A stretch of 39,557 nt of DNA from Sphingobacteriales bacterium TSM_CSS (GTDB lineage: Bacteria; Bacteroidota; Bacteroidia; Chitinophagales; UBA2359): assembly GCA_002212985.1 (NCBI GenBank), contig NBMY01000088.1:1-39557 (forward strand), given 5' to 3'. The notes beneath the pieces are model-generated. The model ran no database searches. It had not been told where the DNA came from and worked only from the letters and a program-made list of their open reading frames with translations. The translations under genes and the position numbers were made by a program. How positions within the stretch are numbered: the first letter of the stretch is position 1; each line of letters starts with the position of its first letter. Positions 22,681 to 30,957 of this stretch are shown here, one piece after another.

Positions 22681-23592
22681 CTACCGCCAATCATCAATAA
22701 ACCCGAAAAAAAACTCATTAAACCGGTATCGAAATCGTTTTTTAAAGGCCCGCCAGTCTAAGGGCAGGCAAATGCCTATTTGCATAGCCGGGTTAAACAG
22801 CCAACTCAGATAGCGTCTCAAAAACGGTAAATTTGAATACGGAAACTTACGTATGTCAAATTTGGGCATGAGCGTTTTTCTTATTTTAACAAACTCCTGC
22901 CGGTTAAAAGCCACGTACTGCCTGTCGCCCCAGTCTTTAATAACTTCCTTGCCAATATGAAAAGTAAGGTGCTTATCGTGCAGCAACACAAAATTGTTAG
23001 CATAACAAAAAAGATTGTGCGACAAGCTGATTTCAATAAACGGAATGCCGATGCAAATGTGTCCCAAGGTTAACAATGGAAACAAATTTCGGTGAAACAC
23101 AAAACAATCGAACCCGGGGTGGGGCAGCCCCACATCTGAAATAATGGCCGGAATTTCGGAAACATGTCGGTATTTACCCGATATTCGGCGGCGGTTAATA
23201 ATAAAAGCATCGTACCCCTGTTGAATGTAGTAATAAACTGCCTGGTAAAAATGTGGCACTACGCCAATATCGGCATTGGTATAAATTAGAAATTCTGCAT
23301 TGGTGGCGTTGTAGAGGCGTTCTAAAATGTCATAAATAAGCGGCAGCTTTCGGGGCACTTTAAACAGTGCAAAATCCATTACAGAGCGCTCAAGGTTGGG
23401 CGTTTGGGTAAACCACTCCGGAACAAAACCGGCATCCTCGGCATATTGTGCAGAGAACAGTTCAACCGGCACAATATCTTTGGCATAAGCTTTGGCCATG
23501 CGCATGGTTTCAAAAGTAATGGGCTGCGCATACGATAAATCGGAATTTGGTTTTACCTTTACAGGGTTAATAATGTGCGCAATGCTTGTCAT
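22681..23592 (-). CDS. Glycosyltransferase-like protein (GT-A fold)
   Basis: 303 residues, no signal peptide. The central segment AEFLIYTNADIGVVPHFYQAV is a DxD-like GT-A nucleotide-sugar motif (NAD in place of DXD), followed by IQQGYDAFIINRRRIS and GLPHPGFDCFVFHRNLF, typical of a group of Bacteroidota GT-like proteins often found near glycan loci. The N-terminus (MTSIAHIINPVKVKPNSDLSYAQP) resembles that group too. The C-terminus is basic and aromatic and may touch the membrane. It is divergent from the exporter permease with 47 bp between them and convergent with the lipoprotein. The exact donor and acceptor are unknown, and it could lack activity. Confidence 0.68.
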   Translation of the reverse strand: MTSIAHIINPVKVKPNSDLSYAQPITFETMRMAKAYAKDIVPVELFSAQYAEDAGFVPEWFTQTPNLERSVMDFALFKVPRKLPLIYDILERLYNATNAEFLIYTNADIGVVPHFYQAVYYYIQQGYDAFIINRRRISGKYRHVSEIPAIISDVGLPHPGFDCFVFHRNLFPLLTLGHICIGIPFIEISLSHNLFCYANNFVLLHDKHLTFHIGKEVIKDWGDRQYVAFNRQEFVKIRKTLMPKFDIRKFPYSNLPFLRRYLSWLFNPAMQIGICLPLDWRAFKKRFRYRFNEFFFGFIDDWR

Positions 23593-23599
23593 GAATGGC

Positions 23600-23607
23600 T
23601 AATTTTG
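23600..23607 (+). promoter_or_regulatory. TAATTTTG, a -7-like box before the ABC permease gene
   Basis: Exact TAnnTTTG match inside the 47-bp divergent gap, 33 bp before the permease ATG. No TTG at ideal spacing is seen. Confidence 0.35.
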
Positions 23608-23639
23608 CGTAAAAATACACATTTCGCAACATCGGGCTT

Positions 23640-24455
23640 ATGTTTCAAACGGTAATTGATGCAGACAATCATGATTTACGGGTAAATTTTGGCGAGTTAT
23701 ACCGTTATCGCGAGTTACTGTTAATTTTTGCCTACCGCGATATTAAAGCCAAATACTCACAAACCTATTTGGGGCTGTTCTGGAGTTTTGTAACACCCGT
23801 TTTAACCCTCCTTACGCTAAGCGTAGTGTTTAACCGAATCATTCAAATAGAAACGGTAAACATTCCATACCCACTGTTTCTGTTGAGCGGATGGATAGTT
23901 TGGGCTTATTTTTCGGGTACCGTGGCCTCGTCGGGTTCTTCAATATTAGATGCACAGCGCATTATTCAGAAAGTCTATTTTCCCCGATTGTTGGTTCCTC
24001 TCTCAAAATTACTGGTAGGACTAACCGACTTTGCCATTGGGCTGTTGTTTATTTTCATTTTGTTGGTCTATTTTAAGCACCCGCTCCAACTCAGCATGTT
24101 GTATCTGCCTGTATTTATAGTGCTTACCCTGTTGCTTAACACCGGCATATCGGTTTGGGCAAGCGCATTAATTGTAAGGTATCGCGATATGCAGCAAATT
24201 GTTAACTATGGCTTATATCTGCTATTTTATTTAACCCCTGTTTTTTACCCCACGGCTTATATACCCGAACAATACAAAACATTGTTTTACCTTAACCCAT
24301 TGGTAGGCTTAACAGACGGCTACCGCTGGTGCCTGTTAGGCGGGGAATACCAATATTGGCAAATGGCGTATATATGTATTATGTCTGTTTTATTCTGTGT
24401 AAGCGGTGTTTGGTACTTTAAAAAAACAGAAAAAATAATGACCGATATTTTATAA
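23640..24455 (+). CDS. ABC-2 type polysaccharide/polyol phosphate export permease (Wzm-like)
   Basis: 271-residue inner-membrane permease with six likely helices. The cytoplasmic N-terminal signature YRDIKAKYSQTYLGLFWSF (about 32-50) is diagnostic of O-antigen, teichoic-acid or capsule exporters. FLLSGWIVWAYFSGTV, RIIQKVYFPRLLVPLSKL and YRDMQQIVNYGLYLLFYLTPVFYP also fit the family, the last being the conserved region before the final helices. It should move undecaprenyl-linked glycan across the inner membrane together with a Wzt ATPase. No ATPase gene lies beside it: the next gene is PEP carboxykinase, 345 bp away. The partner must be elsewhere. Confidence 0.92.
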   Translation: MFQTVIDADNHDLRVNFGELYRYRELLLIFAYRDIKAKYSQTYLGLFWSFVTPVLTLLTLSVVFNRIIQIETVNIPYPLFLLSGWIVWAYFSGTVASSGSSILDAQRIIQKVYFPRLLVPLSKLLVGLTDFAIGLLFIFILLVYFKHPLQLSMLYLPVFIVLTLLLNTGISVWASALIVRYRDMQQIVNYGLYLLFYLTPVFYPTAYIPEQYKTLFYLNPLVGLTDGYRWCLLGGEYQYWQMAYICIMSVLFCVSGVWYFKKTEKIMTDIL

Positions 24456-24678
24456 TTTACTCATTTGTAAAGCAGCATTAACTGCCTATACTTCGGGTTG
24501 TTTGAGCCAATAAGTGGCATTGGCAAGCGTTTTTGTATTGCTTTTACCTTGCTGCCGGTAAGCGAACCCAAGACCAAATTCTTCGGTTTTCTTATAAAAC
24601 ATTGGCAGGAAGGATCTCTCTAAAACTGCAACAATTTTGGACTTTTACTTTTGAACGGGCGCATATTTATTTAACTTG

Positions 24679-24713
24679 TTGGCAAAATCTTTACAAAAAA
24701 ATCATTAATTTTG
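24679..24713 (+). promoter_or_regulatory. Candidate promoter for the PEP carboxykinase gene
   Basis: -7 box TAATTTTG (24706-24713) matches TAnnTTTG; a TTG (24679-24681) lies 24 bp upstream. The ATG is 87 bp further on. The rest of the 345-bp gap after the permease holds a second TAnnTTTG match (TACTTTTG, 24646-24653) and no gene. Confidence 0.45.
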
Positions 24714-24800
24714 CACCACCATTCCGCTGCCGACGTTATTAAAATATACGGCCGGCTCCAACCATTCAATATTCATTAGCAAACCATTTTAATTCATATT

Positions 24801-26666
24801 ATGCCTCACTCTATTTTAACAAACGAAACTTCTGCATTTGGAAAAGCCCAGTCTATGGAACTGGAACAATGGGTCGAAAGCCTTGCCGAATATTTTGAGC
24901 CGCAAAGTGTACATTGGTGTACGGGTACCGAAGAAGAATATCAGGAAATGTGCAAAAAACTGGTAGAAAAAGGCACTTTTATACCCCTTAACCCCCACAA
25001 ACGCCCCAACAGTTTTGCGTGTTTTTCAGACCCCAGTGACGTGGCACGTGTTGAAGACCGAACCTTTATCTGCAGCCGCCGCCGCGAAGATGCCGGCCCT
25101 ACCAACAACTGGATGGACCCGCGTGAAATGAAAAACATCCTGAACGACTTGTTTAAAGGATGTATGCATGGCCGAACCATGTATGTTATACCCTTTTGCA
25201 TGGGACCCCTAGGTTCGCCCCTGTCGCGTTATGGCGTACAGATAACCGACTCGGAGTATGTGGTGGTGAACATGAAAATTATGACCCGAATGGGCAGCGG
25301 GGTACTTGGTTTAATAACCGGCGATAACTATGTAAAATGTATTCACTCGGTAGGCGCCCCCTTGGAACCCGGCCAGCACGACAGCAAATGGCCCTGCAAC
25401 CCCACCGTTAAATACATAACTCACTTTCCGTCAGACAGGCTTATTATTTCTTACGGTAGCGGTTACGGAGGAAATGCCTTGCTGGGTAAAAAATGCTTTG
25501 CCCTGCGCATAGCTTCCAGCATAGCCCGCGAAGAAGGCTGGTTAGCCGAACACATGCTCATTTTAGGCGCAGAATCGCCCGAAGGAGAGAAAACCTACAT
25601 TGCTGCCGCATTTCCCAGTGCCTGTGGTAAAACCAATTTTGCCATGCTCATTCCGCCAGCCGAAATGGAGGGCTGGAAAATTACCACTGTTGGAGATGAC
25701 ATCGCTTGGATTCATCCCGGCGCCGATGGCCGCCTGCACGCCATAAACCCTGAAGCCGGCTATTTTGGCGTTGCCCCCGGAACCAACTATAAAACCAACC
25801 CCAATGCTATGTATGCCATAGCGAAAAATACCATTTTTACCAACGTTGCCATTACCCCCGATGGCGATGTGTGGTGGGAAGGACTTACCAAAGAAATTCC
25901 CGAAGGTTTGACCGACTGGCAGGGAAAACCATACGACCCCACCAGCGGTAAACCCGCCGCACACGCCAATGCCCGTTTTACTGCCCCCGCTAACCAATGC
26001 CCCAGTATTGACCCCGATTGGGAAAACCCCGCAGGCGTGCCTATTGCCGCCTTTATTTTCGGGGGGCGACGTTCTACCTCCGTGCCGCTGGTGTACCAAT
26101 CTTTTAACTGGAATTTTGGTGTGTACTTGGCCGCCACTATGGGTTCTGAAATGACCGCCGCCGCTTTCGGAAACATTGGGCAGGTGCGCCGCGACCCCTT
26201 TGCTATGCTGCCATTTATGGGCTACCACATGGGCGATTACTTTAACCATTGGCTCCAGTTTGGGCGAACTTTACCCAACCCGCCCCGGATTTTTGGCGTA
26301 AACTGGTTCAGAAAAGATAAAAATGGCAATTTTGTTTGGCCCGGCTTTGGCCAAAATATGCGGGTGCTTAAATGGATTATAAACCGCGCCCGCGGTCGCG
26401 CAGCCGCAGTAGAAAGCCCCATCGGGTGGATGCCCCGTTATCAGGATATTGACTGGAAAGGTTTGGAATCTTTCAGCAATGAAGATTTTGATAGTGTAAT
26501 GTCTGTTGACCGCGAAGAGTGGAAACGCGAACTGTTATCGCATGAAGAACTCTTTGAAAAAGGTTATGACCGCCTGCCTAAAGAGTTTCTGTTTATGCGC
26601 GAACTGATTTTGTCTGCACTTTGGCGCTCGCCCGAAACCTGGAGCCTCGAACCCGAAAGACACTAA
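24801..26666 (+). CDS. Phosphoenolpyruvate carboxykinase (GTP)
   Basis: Converts oxaloacetate and GTP to PEP, GDP and CO2, the entry step of gluconeogenesis. 621 residues, the usual size of the GTP class and unlike the ATP class of about 530. The P-loop with the class-specific reactive Cys is [10 protein letters not shown] (271-280, Cys275). The second kinase motif is [11 protein letters not shown] (297-307). Substrate-binding segments include [18 protein letters not shown] (134-151), [10 protein letters not shown] (163-172) and [43 protein letters not shown] lies near the guanine site. It is flanked by a candidate promoter and an intrinsic terminator, so it is probably monocistronic. Confidence 0.98.
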   Translation: MPHSILTNETSAFGKAQSMELEQWVESLAEYFEPQSVHWCTGTEEEYQEMCKKLVEKGTFIPLNPHKRPNSFACFSDPSDVARVEDRTFICSRRREDAGPTNNWMDPREMKNILNDLFKGCMHGRTMYVIPFCMGPLGSPLSRYGVQITDSEYVVVNMKIMTRMGSGVLGLITGDNYVKCIHSVGAPLEPGQHDSKWPCNPTVKYITHFPSDRLIISYGSGYGGNALLGKKCFALRIASSIAREEGWLAEHMLILGAESPEGEKTYIAAAFPSACGKTNFAMLIPPAEMEGWKITTVGDDIAWIHPGADGRLHAINPEAGYFGVAPGTNYKTNPNAMYAIAKNTIFTNVAITPDGDVWWEGLTKEIPEGLTDWQGKPYDPTSGKPAAHANARFTAPANQCPSIDPDWENPAGVPIAAFIFGGRRSTSVPLVYQSFNWNFGVYLAATMGSEMTAAAFGNIGQVRRDPFAMLPFMGYHMGDYFNHWLQFGRTLPNPPRIFGVNWFRKDKNGNFVWPGFGQNMRVLKWIINRARGRAAAVESPIGWMPRYQDIDWKGLESFSNEDFDSVMSVDREEWKRELLSHEELFEKGYDRLPKEFLFMRELILSALWRSPETWSLEPERH

Positions 26667-26700
26667 TCTGCTGAAACAAAAAAAACTAGTGGATTCATAA

Positions 26701-26738
26701 AAAGGGTGTTGCCGGTCTTTGGCAATGCCCTTTTTCAA
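26701..26738 (+). terminator. Intrinsic terminator of the PEP carboxykinase gene
   Basis: A 13-bp stem: AAAGGGTGTTGCC (26701-26713) pairs with GGCAATGCCCTTT (26721-26733) with two adjacent G-U wobbles, loop of 7 nt, then further Ts. It lies 35 bp after the stop. Confidence 0.88.
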
Positions 26739-26799
26739 TTTGCCAACTCCTCAGAATTATGCTCTATATGTTTAAATTGCTTACTTAAAACCTGTATAT

Positions 26800-27903
26800 A
26801 TGTTGCGAGTATTGTTTATTTTGCTGTTGCTCCTTCACGGGGTTATTCACCTTATGGGTTTTGTAAAAGCCTTTGGGTATGCCGAAATGAATGAACTTAC
26901 CCTGCCCATTGGCAAAAACTGGGGCTTGGTATGGTTGCTGGGAGCTGCACTTTTTATACTGGGCGCACTCTTTTTTATACTCAAAAAAGAAACTTGGTTT
27001 GCATGGGCTTTGATGGGCATTTTGGTATCGCAATTGCTTGTTTTTGTTTTTTGGGCCGATGCACGTTTTGGCACCCTTGCCAATGTAATGGTGCTGCTGG
27101 TAGCAGTTACGGCTTGGGGGCAATGGAGATTTAACCGCACCGCAAGTGCCGAGTTGAAAAACCTGCTGCAAACAGCCGTTACCGATACCGCCACGGTAAC
27201 CGAAGCTAAAATTGCCCTGCTGCCGCTACCTGTTCAGCAATGGCTCAGGCAATCGGGGGTAGTGGGTAAAACCATTGCAGACAAAGTAAGGCTTACGCAG
27301 AGCGGAACCATGCGCACCACACCCACAGGCAAGTGGATGCCTTTTGAAGCCCAACAATGGTTTGCCGCCATACAGCCCGCCTTTTTCTGGCAAACAGAGG
27401 TAACTATGATGCCGGGTATTTTTCTGGTTGGAAGAGATAAGTATGAAAACGGAAAAGGACACATGCTAATTAAAGCCCTTTCGCTATTTACCGTAGCCAA
27501 TGCAAAAGGACCCGAAACCGATCAGGGAACCCTGCTCCGCTACTTAGGCGAAACGGTTTGGTTTCCGTCTGCAGCGCTCAGCAACTATTTGCATTGGGAA
27601 GAAGCCGGCAGCGATGCCGCAAAAGCCACTATGACCTATGGAGGCTTAACCGCATCGGCCATTTTCAGGTTTTCCGATGATGGAAAGTTTCTTGCATACG
27701 AAGCAAAACGGTATTATAACCGCAAAAACGGCGCTACCTTAGAAGACTGGAATATTGAAGCAGATCCCACTTCTTACAAAACTTTCCAACCGGGCATTAC
27801 CATTCCTACCCGTTTAAGTGTAACATGGAAATTGGAAGAGGGTAATTTTACATGGCTGAAACTGGAAATTACCAAAATTCAATACAATGAAGCTGCTTAT
27901 TAA
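26800..27903 (+). CDS. Membrane protein with DUF6544/DUF6920-like soluble domain
   Basis: 367 residues. Four N-terminal membrane helices (LFILLLLLHGVIHLMGF, GLVWLLGAALFILGALFFIL, FAWALMGILVSQLLVFVF and LANVMVLLVAVTAWG) are followed by a soluble domain from about residue 140. That domain begins LLPLPVQQWLRQSGVV and contains KWMPFEAQQWFAAIQPAFFW, LLRYLGETVWFPSAAL and ASAIFRFSDDGK, which match a DUF family I recall under DUF6544 or DUF6920; I am not sure of the number. Its function is unknown. It starts after the carboxykinase terminator and ends only 6 bp from the convergent metallophosphoesterase gene. Confidence 0.75.
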   Translation: MLRVLFILLLLLHGVIHLMGFVKAFGYAEMNELTLPIGKNWGLVWLLGAALFILGALFFILKKETWFAWALMGILVSQLLVFVFWADARFGTLANVMVLLVAVTAWGQWRFNRTASAELKNLLQTAVTDTATVTEAKIALLPLPVQQWLRQSGVVGKTIADKVRLTQSGTMRTTPTGKWMPFEAQQWFAAIQPAFFWQTEVTMMPGIFLVGRDKYENGKGHMLIKALSLFTVANAKGPETDQGTLLRYLGETVWFPSAALSNYLHWEEAGSDAAKATMTYGGLTASAIFRFSDDGKFLAYEAKRYYNRKNGATLEDWNIEADPTSYKTFQPGITIPTRLSVTWKLEEGNFTWLKLEITKIQYNEAAY

Positions 27904-27909
27904 GCGGTT

Positions 27910-29139
27910 TTAAACTTTAGACCGATGCAGTTCAAAGACCGTTATTTCGGGTAAATAGCCCACGCGACCGGGGTATCCTACAAACCCGAAACCGGGGTTT
28001 ACATACAGGCACTGCTGTTGTTGGCGGTATAAGCCTACCCATTCTTTGTACATAAGCTGCACCGGGCTCCATTTAAACCCAAACAACCTGATGGCAAACT
28101 GAAATGCATGGGTATGTCCCGAAAAAGTGGCATTGATGTTTGGAAACTGTGGCAGCACCTCTGCTTTCCAGTGTGAGGGGTCGTGCGAAAGCAATAATTG
28201 CACTGCGCAATCGGACGGAATGTTTTGGTAGGCCTGCTGCAGGTTGCCGTATCTTTTAAACCGAGGGCTTGCACTCCAGTTTTCTACCCCTATAATGGCA
28301 ATTTTATGTCCTTTGTGGTTGATAATCCGGTGTTCGTTTAGCAGCAGGTTCCAGCCGAGTGCGCTATGGTTATTGCGCATTTCTTCAAAATTGCCCCGGT
28401 ACTGCTGTTCTGAGGGCCATTGCACATAATCGCCGTAATCATGGTTGCCCAATACCGAAAAAACCCCGTACCGGGCTTTAATTTTGGAGAAAATATGGAG
28501 GTAAGGCGCTGCTTCGCTGGCGCGGTTGTTTACCAAATCGCCGGTAAAAAACACCAAATCGGGTTGTTGGTTGTTTATAAGTGCCACTGCCCGTTGTATT
28601 GGTTTATCGGTAATAAAACTGCCTGTATGAATATCGGAAATCTGTACAATCCGCAAACCGGTCAGTTCATCGGGCAAATTTTGTACGGGCAGTGCAACAT
28701 TTCTAACCTTGTATCGGTAGGCATTTCGGGCCATACCGTGCAGCATGGCCAAAAAAGGCACCCCAGACACAATCAGCCCGGTCATACAAATAACTGCCGA
28801 GCGCTCAGGCAAAGCGGCGCTGCTACCCGAACCAAGCCAGAGGTAAGCAAGTTTGAGCAGCCTCACCAAATCATCGGCAAGGGTAAAAATGCTGAGCAGG
28901 AATTTGAAAATAAACAGCATAAACACTACTGCAGTAATATACATTCTTCGGGCGTTGTTGTGCAGCCTTATGCCCAACACTACGCCTGCAAAGACAACCA
29001 CATAGGTAAATGCAGCCAGCAGCCAGTAAACGCCTGTAACCCAGAGGCTTGCAGTTACGGTTTTTACCAATTGAAAGGCATAAACATCAAAAAACAATAA
29101 AAACAGAAACGGGGCTATCCACCGTAAAGGAGCAGGCAT
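27910..29139 (-). CDS. Membrane-anchored calcineurin-like metallophosphoesterase
   Basis: 409 residues. Four or five N-terminal helices (residues 5-135) anchor a metallophosphoesterase domain starting near 160. All metal motifs are present: QISDIHTG (Asp169, His171), FFTGDLVNN (Asp201), VLGNHDYGD (Asn232, His233), LLSHDPSHW (His319) and FSGHTHAFQF (His342, His344). This matches the YkuE/YaeI-like branch, whose members act on phosphodiesters such as UDP-diacylglucosamine or lipid substrates, but the substrate here is unknown. The active site may face the periplasm or cytoplasm; orientation is not resolved. It is convergent with the DUF membrane protein and upstream of it no partner gene is evident. 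Confidence 0.92.
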   Translation of the reverse strand: MPAPLRWIAPFLFLLFFDVYAFQLVKTVTASLWVTGVYWLLAAFTYVVVFAGVVLGIRLHNNARRMYITAVVFMLFIFKFLLSIFTLADDLVRLLKLAYLWLGSGSSAALPERSAVICMTGLIVSGVPFLAMLHGMARNAYRYKVRNVALPVQNLPDELTGLRIVQISDIHTGSFITDKPIQRAVALINNQQPDLVFFTGDLVNNRASEAAPYLHIFSKIKARYGVFSVLGNHDYGDYVQWPSEQQYRGNFEEMRNNHSALGWNLLLNEHRIINHKGHKIAIIGVENWSASPRFKRYGNLQQAYQNIPSDCAVQLLLSHDPSHWKAEVLPQFPNINATFSGHTHAFQFAIRLFGFKWSPVQLMYKEWVGLYRQQQQCLYVNPGFGFVGYPGRVGYLPEITVFELHRSKV

Positions 29140-29334
29140 GGAGTGCTGTAATTTATTTTTGGATTAACCAAACAACTCTAATAACAACTAAGCGGGCGGC
29201 AAGTTGTGTTTGCAGGTAATTTTAATGCGTATGGCATGGAAGCAGCGGTGGTGAAAATAAGCAGCCCGTTTATTTTGAGCAGGGATGGAGCTGCGCCATG
29301 TTACTGTTTGTGCAAGCCAGCAAGGTACAGGAAC

Positions 29335-29367
29335 TAAAAACCCCACTCCCGTTGTGCAGGAGCAGGG
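29335..29367 (-). terminator. Candidate intrinsic terminator downstream of tRNA-Leu
   Basis: On the minus strand, CTCC (29362-29359) pairs with GGAG (29349-29346) and an outer CCC pairs with GGG across a small internal loop, followed by TTTTTAG. It begins 13 bp after the tRNA 3' end and would end an hscB-tRNA transcript. Confidence 0.55.
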
Positions 29368-29379
29368 CTTTATACAATG

Positions 29380-29463
29380 TACCCAGAGCCGGGATCGAAC
29401 CGGCATGGGTTTAACCCCACTGGTGTTTGAGACCAGCGCGTCTACCAATTCCGCCATCTGGGC
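29380..29463 (-). tRNA. tRNA-Leu(CAA)
   Basis: Class II cloverleaf of about 84 nt. The acceptor arms GCCCAGA and TCTGGGT pair with a G-U at the end, discriminator A. The anticodon stem-loop is CTGGT-CTCAAAC-ACCAG, anticodon CAA (reads UUG). A long variable arm (GGGGTTAAACCC) and a T arm GCCGG-TTCGATC-CCGGC are present. CCA is not encoded (ACA follows the acceptor stem). Its 5' G directly follows the hscB stop codon with no spacer. Confidence 0.96.
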
Positions 29464-29997
29464 TTAAGCGGAGGCAAATTTAGATAAACTTTCTTTGATT
29501 CGCAACAAATAGCGCTTTTTGTAGTAAAAATCTTTTATTTCGGTTAATAATTGGGTGTTGCCGGGGTTTTGGGCAAATTGTTTCATAGCCGGCAATACTT
29601 CTTCAAGCAGGTTATTTTCGGCATGGTTTACCGCTTGCAACAGTTGCGCAACTTTGTTTGCATCGGGTTCTGCCTGCAATTCCATGAGTGTTTCGTTCAG
29701 TTCCATCATTTCCATCAAAAAAGAAGACGGCAGTGTATATTTTTCGCCTTCGTGGAGCAGCCCGTTTAGTTCCAGAATATATTTTACCCTTTGGTCGAAG
29801 TGCAGCAGCGTTTCGTAGGCTTTGTTGTTATAGGTGGCCATTTCGAGGTTTTGCTGCTGGGTTTCGGGGGTTGCCAGTGTATGAAAATCGGGGTGAAACT
29901 GTTTGTTAAACGCAAAAAAGCGCTTTTTCAGTTCCTTTTCGTCAATAAAAAAAGAAACGGGCAGGCTGTAAAAGTCAAAAAAATGAGGCAATGGCAT
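29464..29997 (-). CDS. Fe-S cluster assembly co-chaperone HscB (J-domain)
   Basis: 177-residue co-chaperone that delivers IscU to HscA in iron-sulfur cluster transfer. The N-terminal J-domain begins FFDFYSLPVSFFIDEKELKK, with helix II and the HPD triad FNKQFHPDFH (His35-Asp37) and ETLLHFDQRVKYIL. The C-terminal three-helix IscU-binding domain includes LPSSFLMEMMELNETLMEL (about 90-108). The length matches E. coli HscB (171). No hscA or isc genes are adjacent. The stop codon abuts the tRNA-Leu gene with no gap. Upstream by 70 bp is a small membrane-protein gene on the same strand. Confidence 0.92.
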   Translation of the reverse strand: MPLPHFFDFYSLPVSFFIDEKELKKRFFAFNKQFHPDFHTLATPETQQQNLEMATYNNKAYETLLHFDQRVKYILELNGLLHEGEKYTLPSSFLMEMMELNETLMELQAEPDANKVAQLLQAVNHAENNLLEEVLPAMKQFAQNPGNTQLLTEIKDFYYKKRYLLRIKESLSKFASA

Positions 29998-30067
29998 AAA
30001 AGAAGCGCATTACTGTATTGAATAAATATACAGCAAATACAGGAGGTTGGCACACAAATGCGGCTGG

Positions 30068-30652
30068 TTAAGCCATTACGCTTTTGTAAGCGGCATTGTA
30101 CAGCATGAGATAGCGCTCTTGGCCGCTGCTGTCTTTTTCTTTAAGGTTAACCCCGTTTTCGTACCATTTTTTGATAACGGTTGCCATTTGGCCTGCATCT
30201 TCATCAGAGCCAAGGAAGAAGTTAAAGTTGTACTGCTCGCCGTCTTTAGAAAATGATATTTGGTTATTGTAGCCTTTAAAGGGGCTTAATACACCGGCAT
30301 AACCATCATAAATAAGGGTAAGGTTTTTAACTTCTTTGGGGTTAAAACTGTATTCCCGCTCAGAATTATCCCACGTAAAATCAAGGCTGTTGTCAGATAC
30401 GGTTAAGGTACCCCTTTTGTTGTAGTGTTTATGGTACCAAAGGAGCAGACTTAAAATGGTAATGACAATGGTAAGCAAGGTAAGCAACCCGTTGGCAAGG
30501 AAAAACGGGGGGGCATAGCCGTTTGCAGCATAGTAAGATTTAACAAAACCGGCAAAAATAACCCACAATAATACGGGTGCCACTACTCTGAAAAAACCGC
30601 TTGCACCTTCCTGTTTATCAGGAACGAGTACATCTGTGCTGAATTGCGTCAT
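30068..30652 (-). CDS. Two-helix membrane protein with C-terminal soluble domain, unknown
   Basis: 194 residues. Two membrane helices (FFRVVAPVLLWVIFAGFV and FLANGLLTLLTIVITILSLLLW, about 20-70) are followed by a soluble beta-rich part: RGTLTVSDNSLDFTWDNSEREYSF, VKNLTLIYDGYAG, NNQISFSKDGEQYNFNFFLGS and a final helix. The pattern of two helices and a small beta-sandwich-like tail resembles bacterial PH-like membrane proteins, but I cannot assign it. It is 70 bp upstream of hscB on the same strand and might be co-transcribed with it. Confidence 0.7.
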   Translation of the reverse strand: MTQFSTDVLVPDKQEGASGFFRVVAPVLLWVIFAGFVKSYYAANGYAPPFFLANGLLTLLTIVITILSLLLWYHKHYNKRGTLTVSDNSLDFTWDNSEREYSFNPKEVKNLTLIYDGYAGVLSPFKGYNNQISFSKDGEQYNFNFFLGSDEDAGQMATVIKKWYENGVNLKEKDSSGQERYLMLYNAAYKSVMA

Positions 30653-30957
30653 ATTCTGTATAAGTGTTTAAAGACGTAGATTGCTTTTTTATGGCGCAAA
30701 TATAGGGCTAAATTGGTAATTTTAACACTGTAGCAATAATTATGCGGTAAAATTTACGCTTTTATACCCGGTTTATGGTTTGTATTGCCGCACATTTGTA
30801 TTGCTAGTTTTTTTGTGTATGGTTTTTACAATTTCCTATAAACAGTGGTACAACGCCAAATGTCCTCCTATATTTACCACCTACAGTTGCCATAATTGCC
30901 TTTGCACAGCGGCGCACTAATCAAGTAAGCAGAAAAAAAATGTAATTGGCACGATAA
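30653..30957. other. Divergent intergenic region
   Basis: 305 bp between the minus-strand membrane protein and the plus-strand helical-repeat gene. It holds TATATTTG on the minus strand (30697-30704), an exact TAnnTTTG match, but no well-spaced -33 TTG. No gene or clear plus-strand promoter is visible. Confidence 0.5.
30697..30704 (-). promoter_or_regulatory. TATATTTG, -7-like box for the two-helix membrane protein gene
   Basis: Exact TAnnTTTG match on the minus strand, 44 bp before the ATG. The nearest TTG is about 29 bp upstream, longer than usual. Confidence 0.4.

Noticed and set aside
25563..26249. Long minus-strand ORF opposite PEP carboxykinase
   Set aside because: Antisense shadow of a gene with complete catalytic motifs; Gly/His-rich translation without any known domain.
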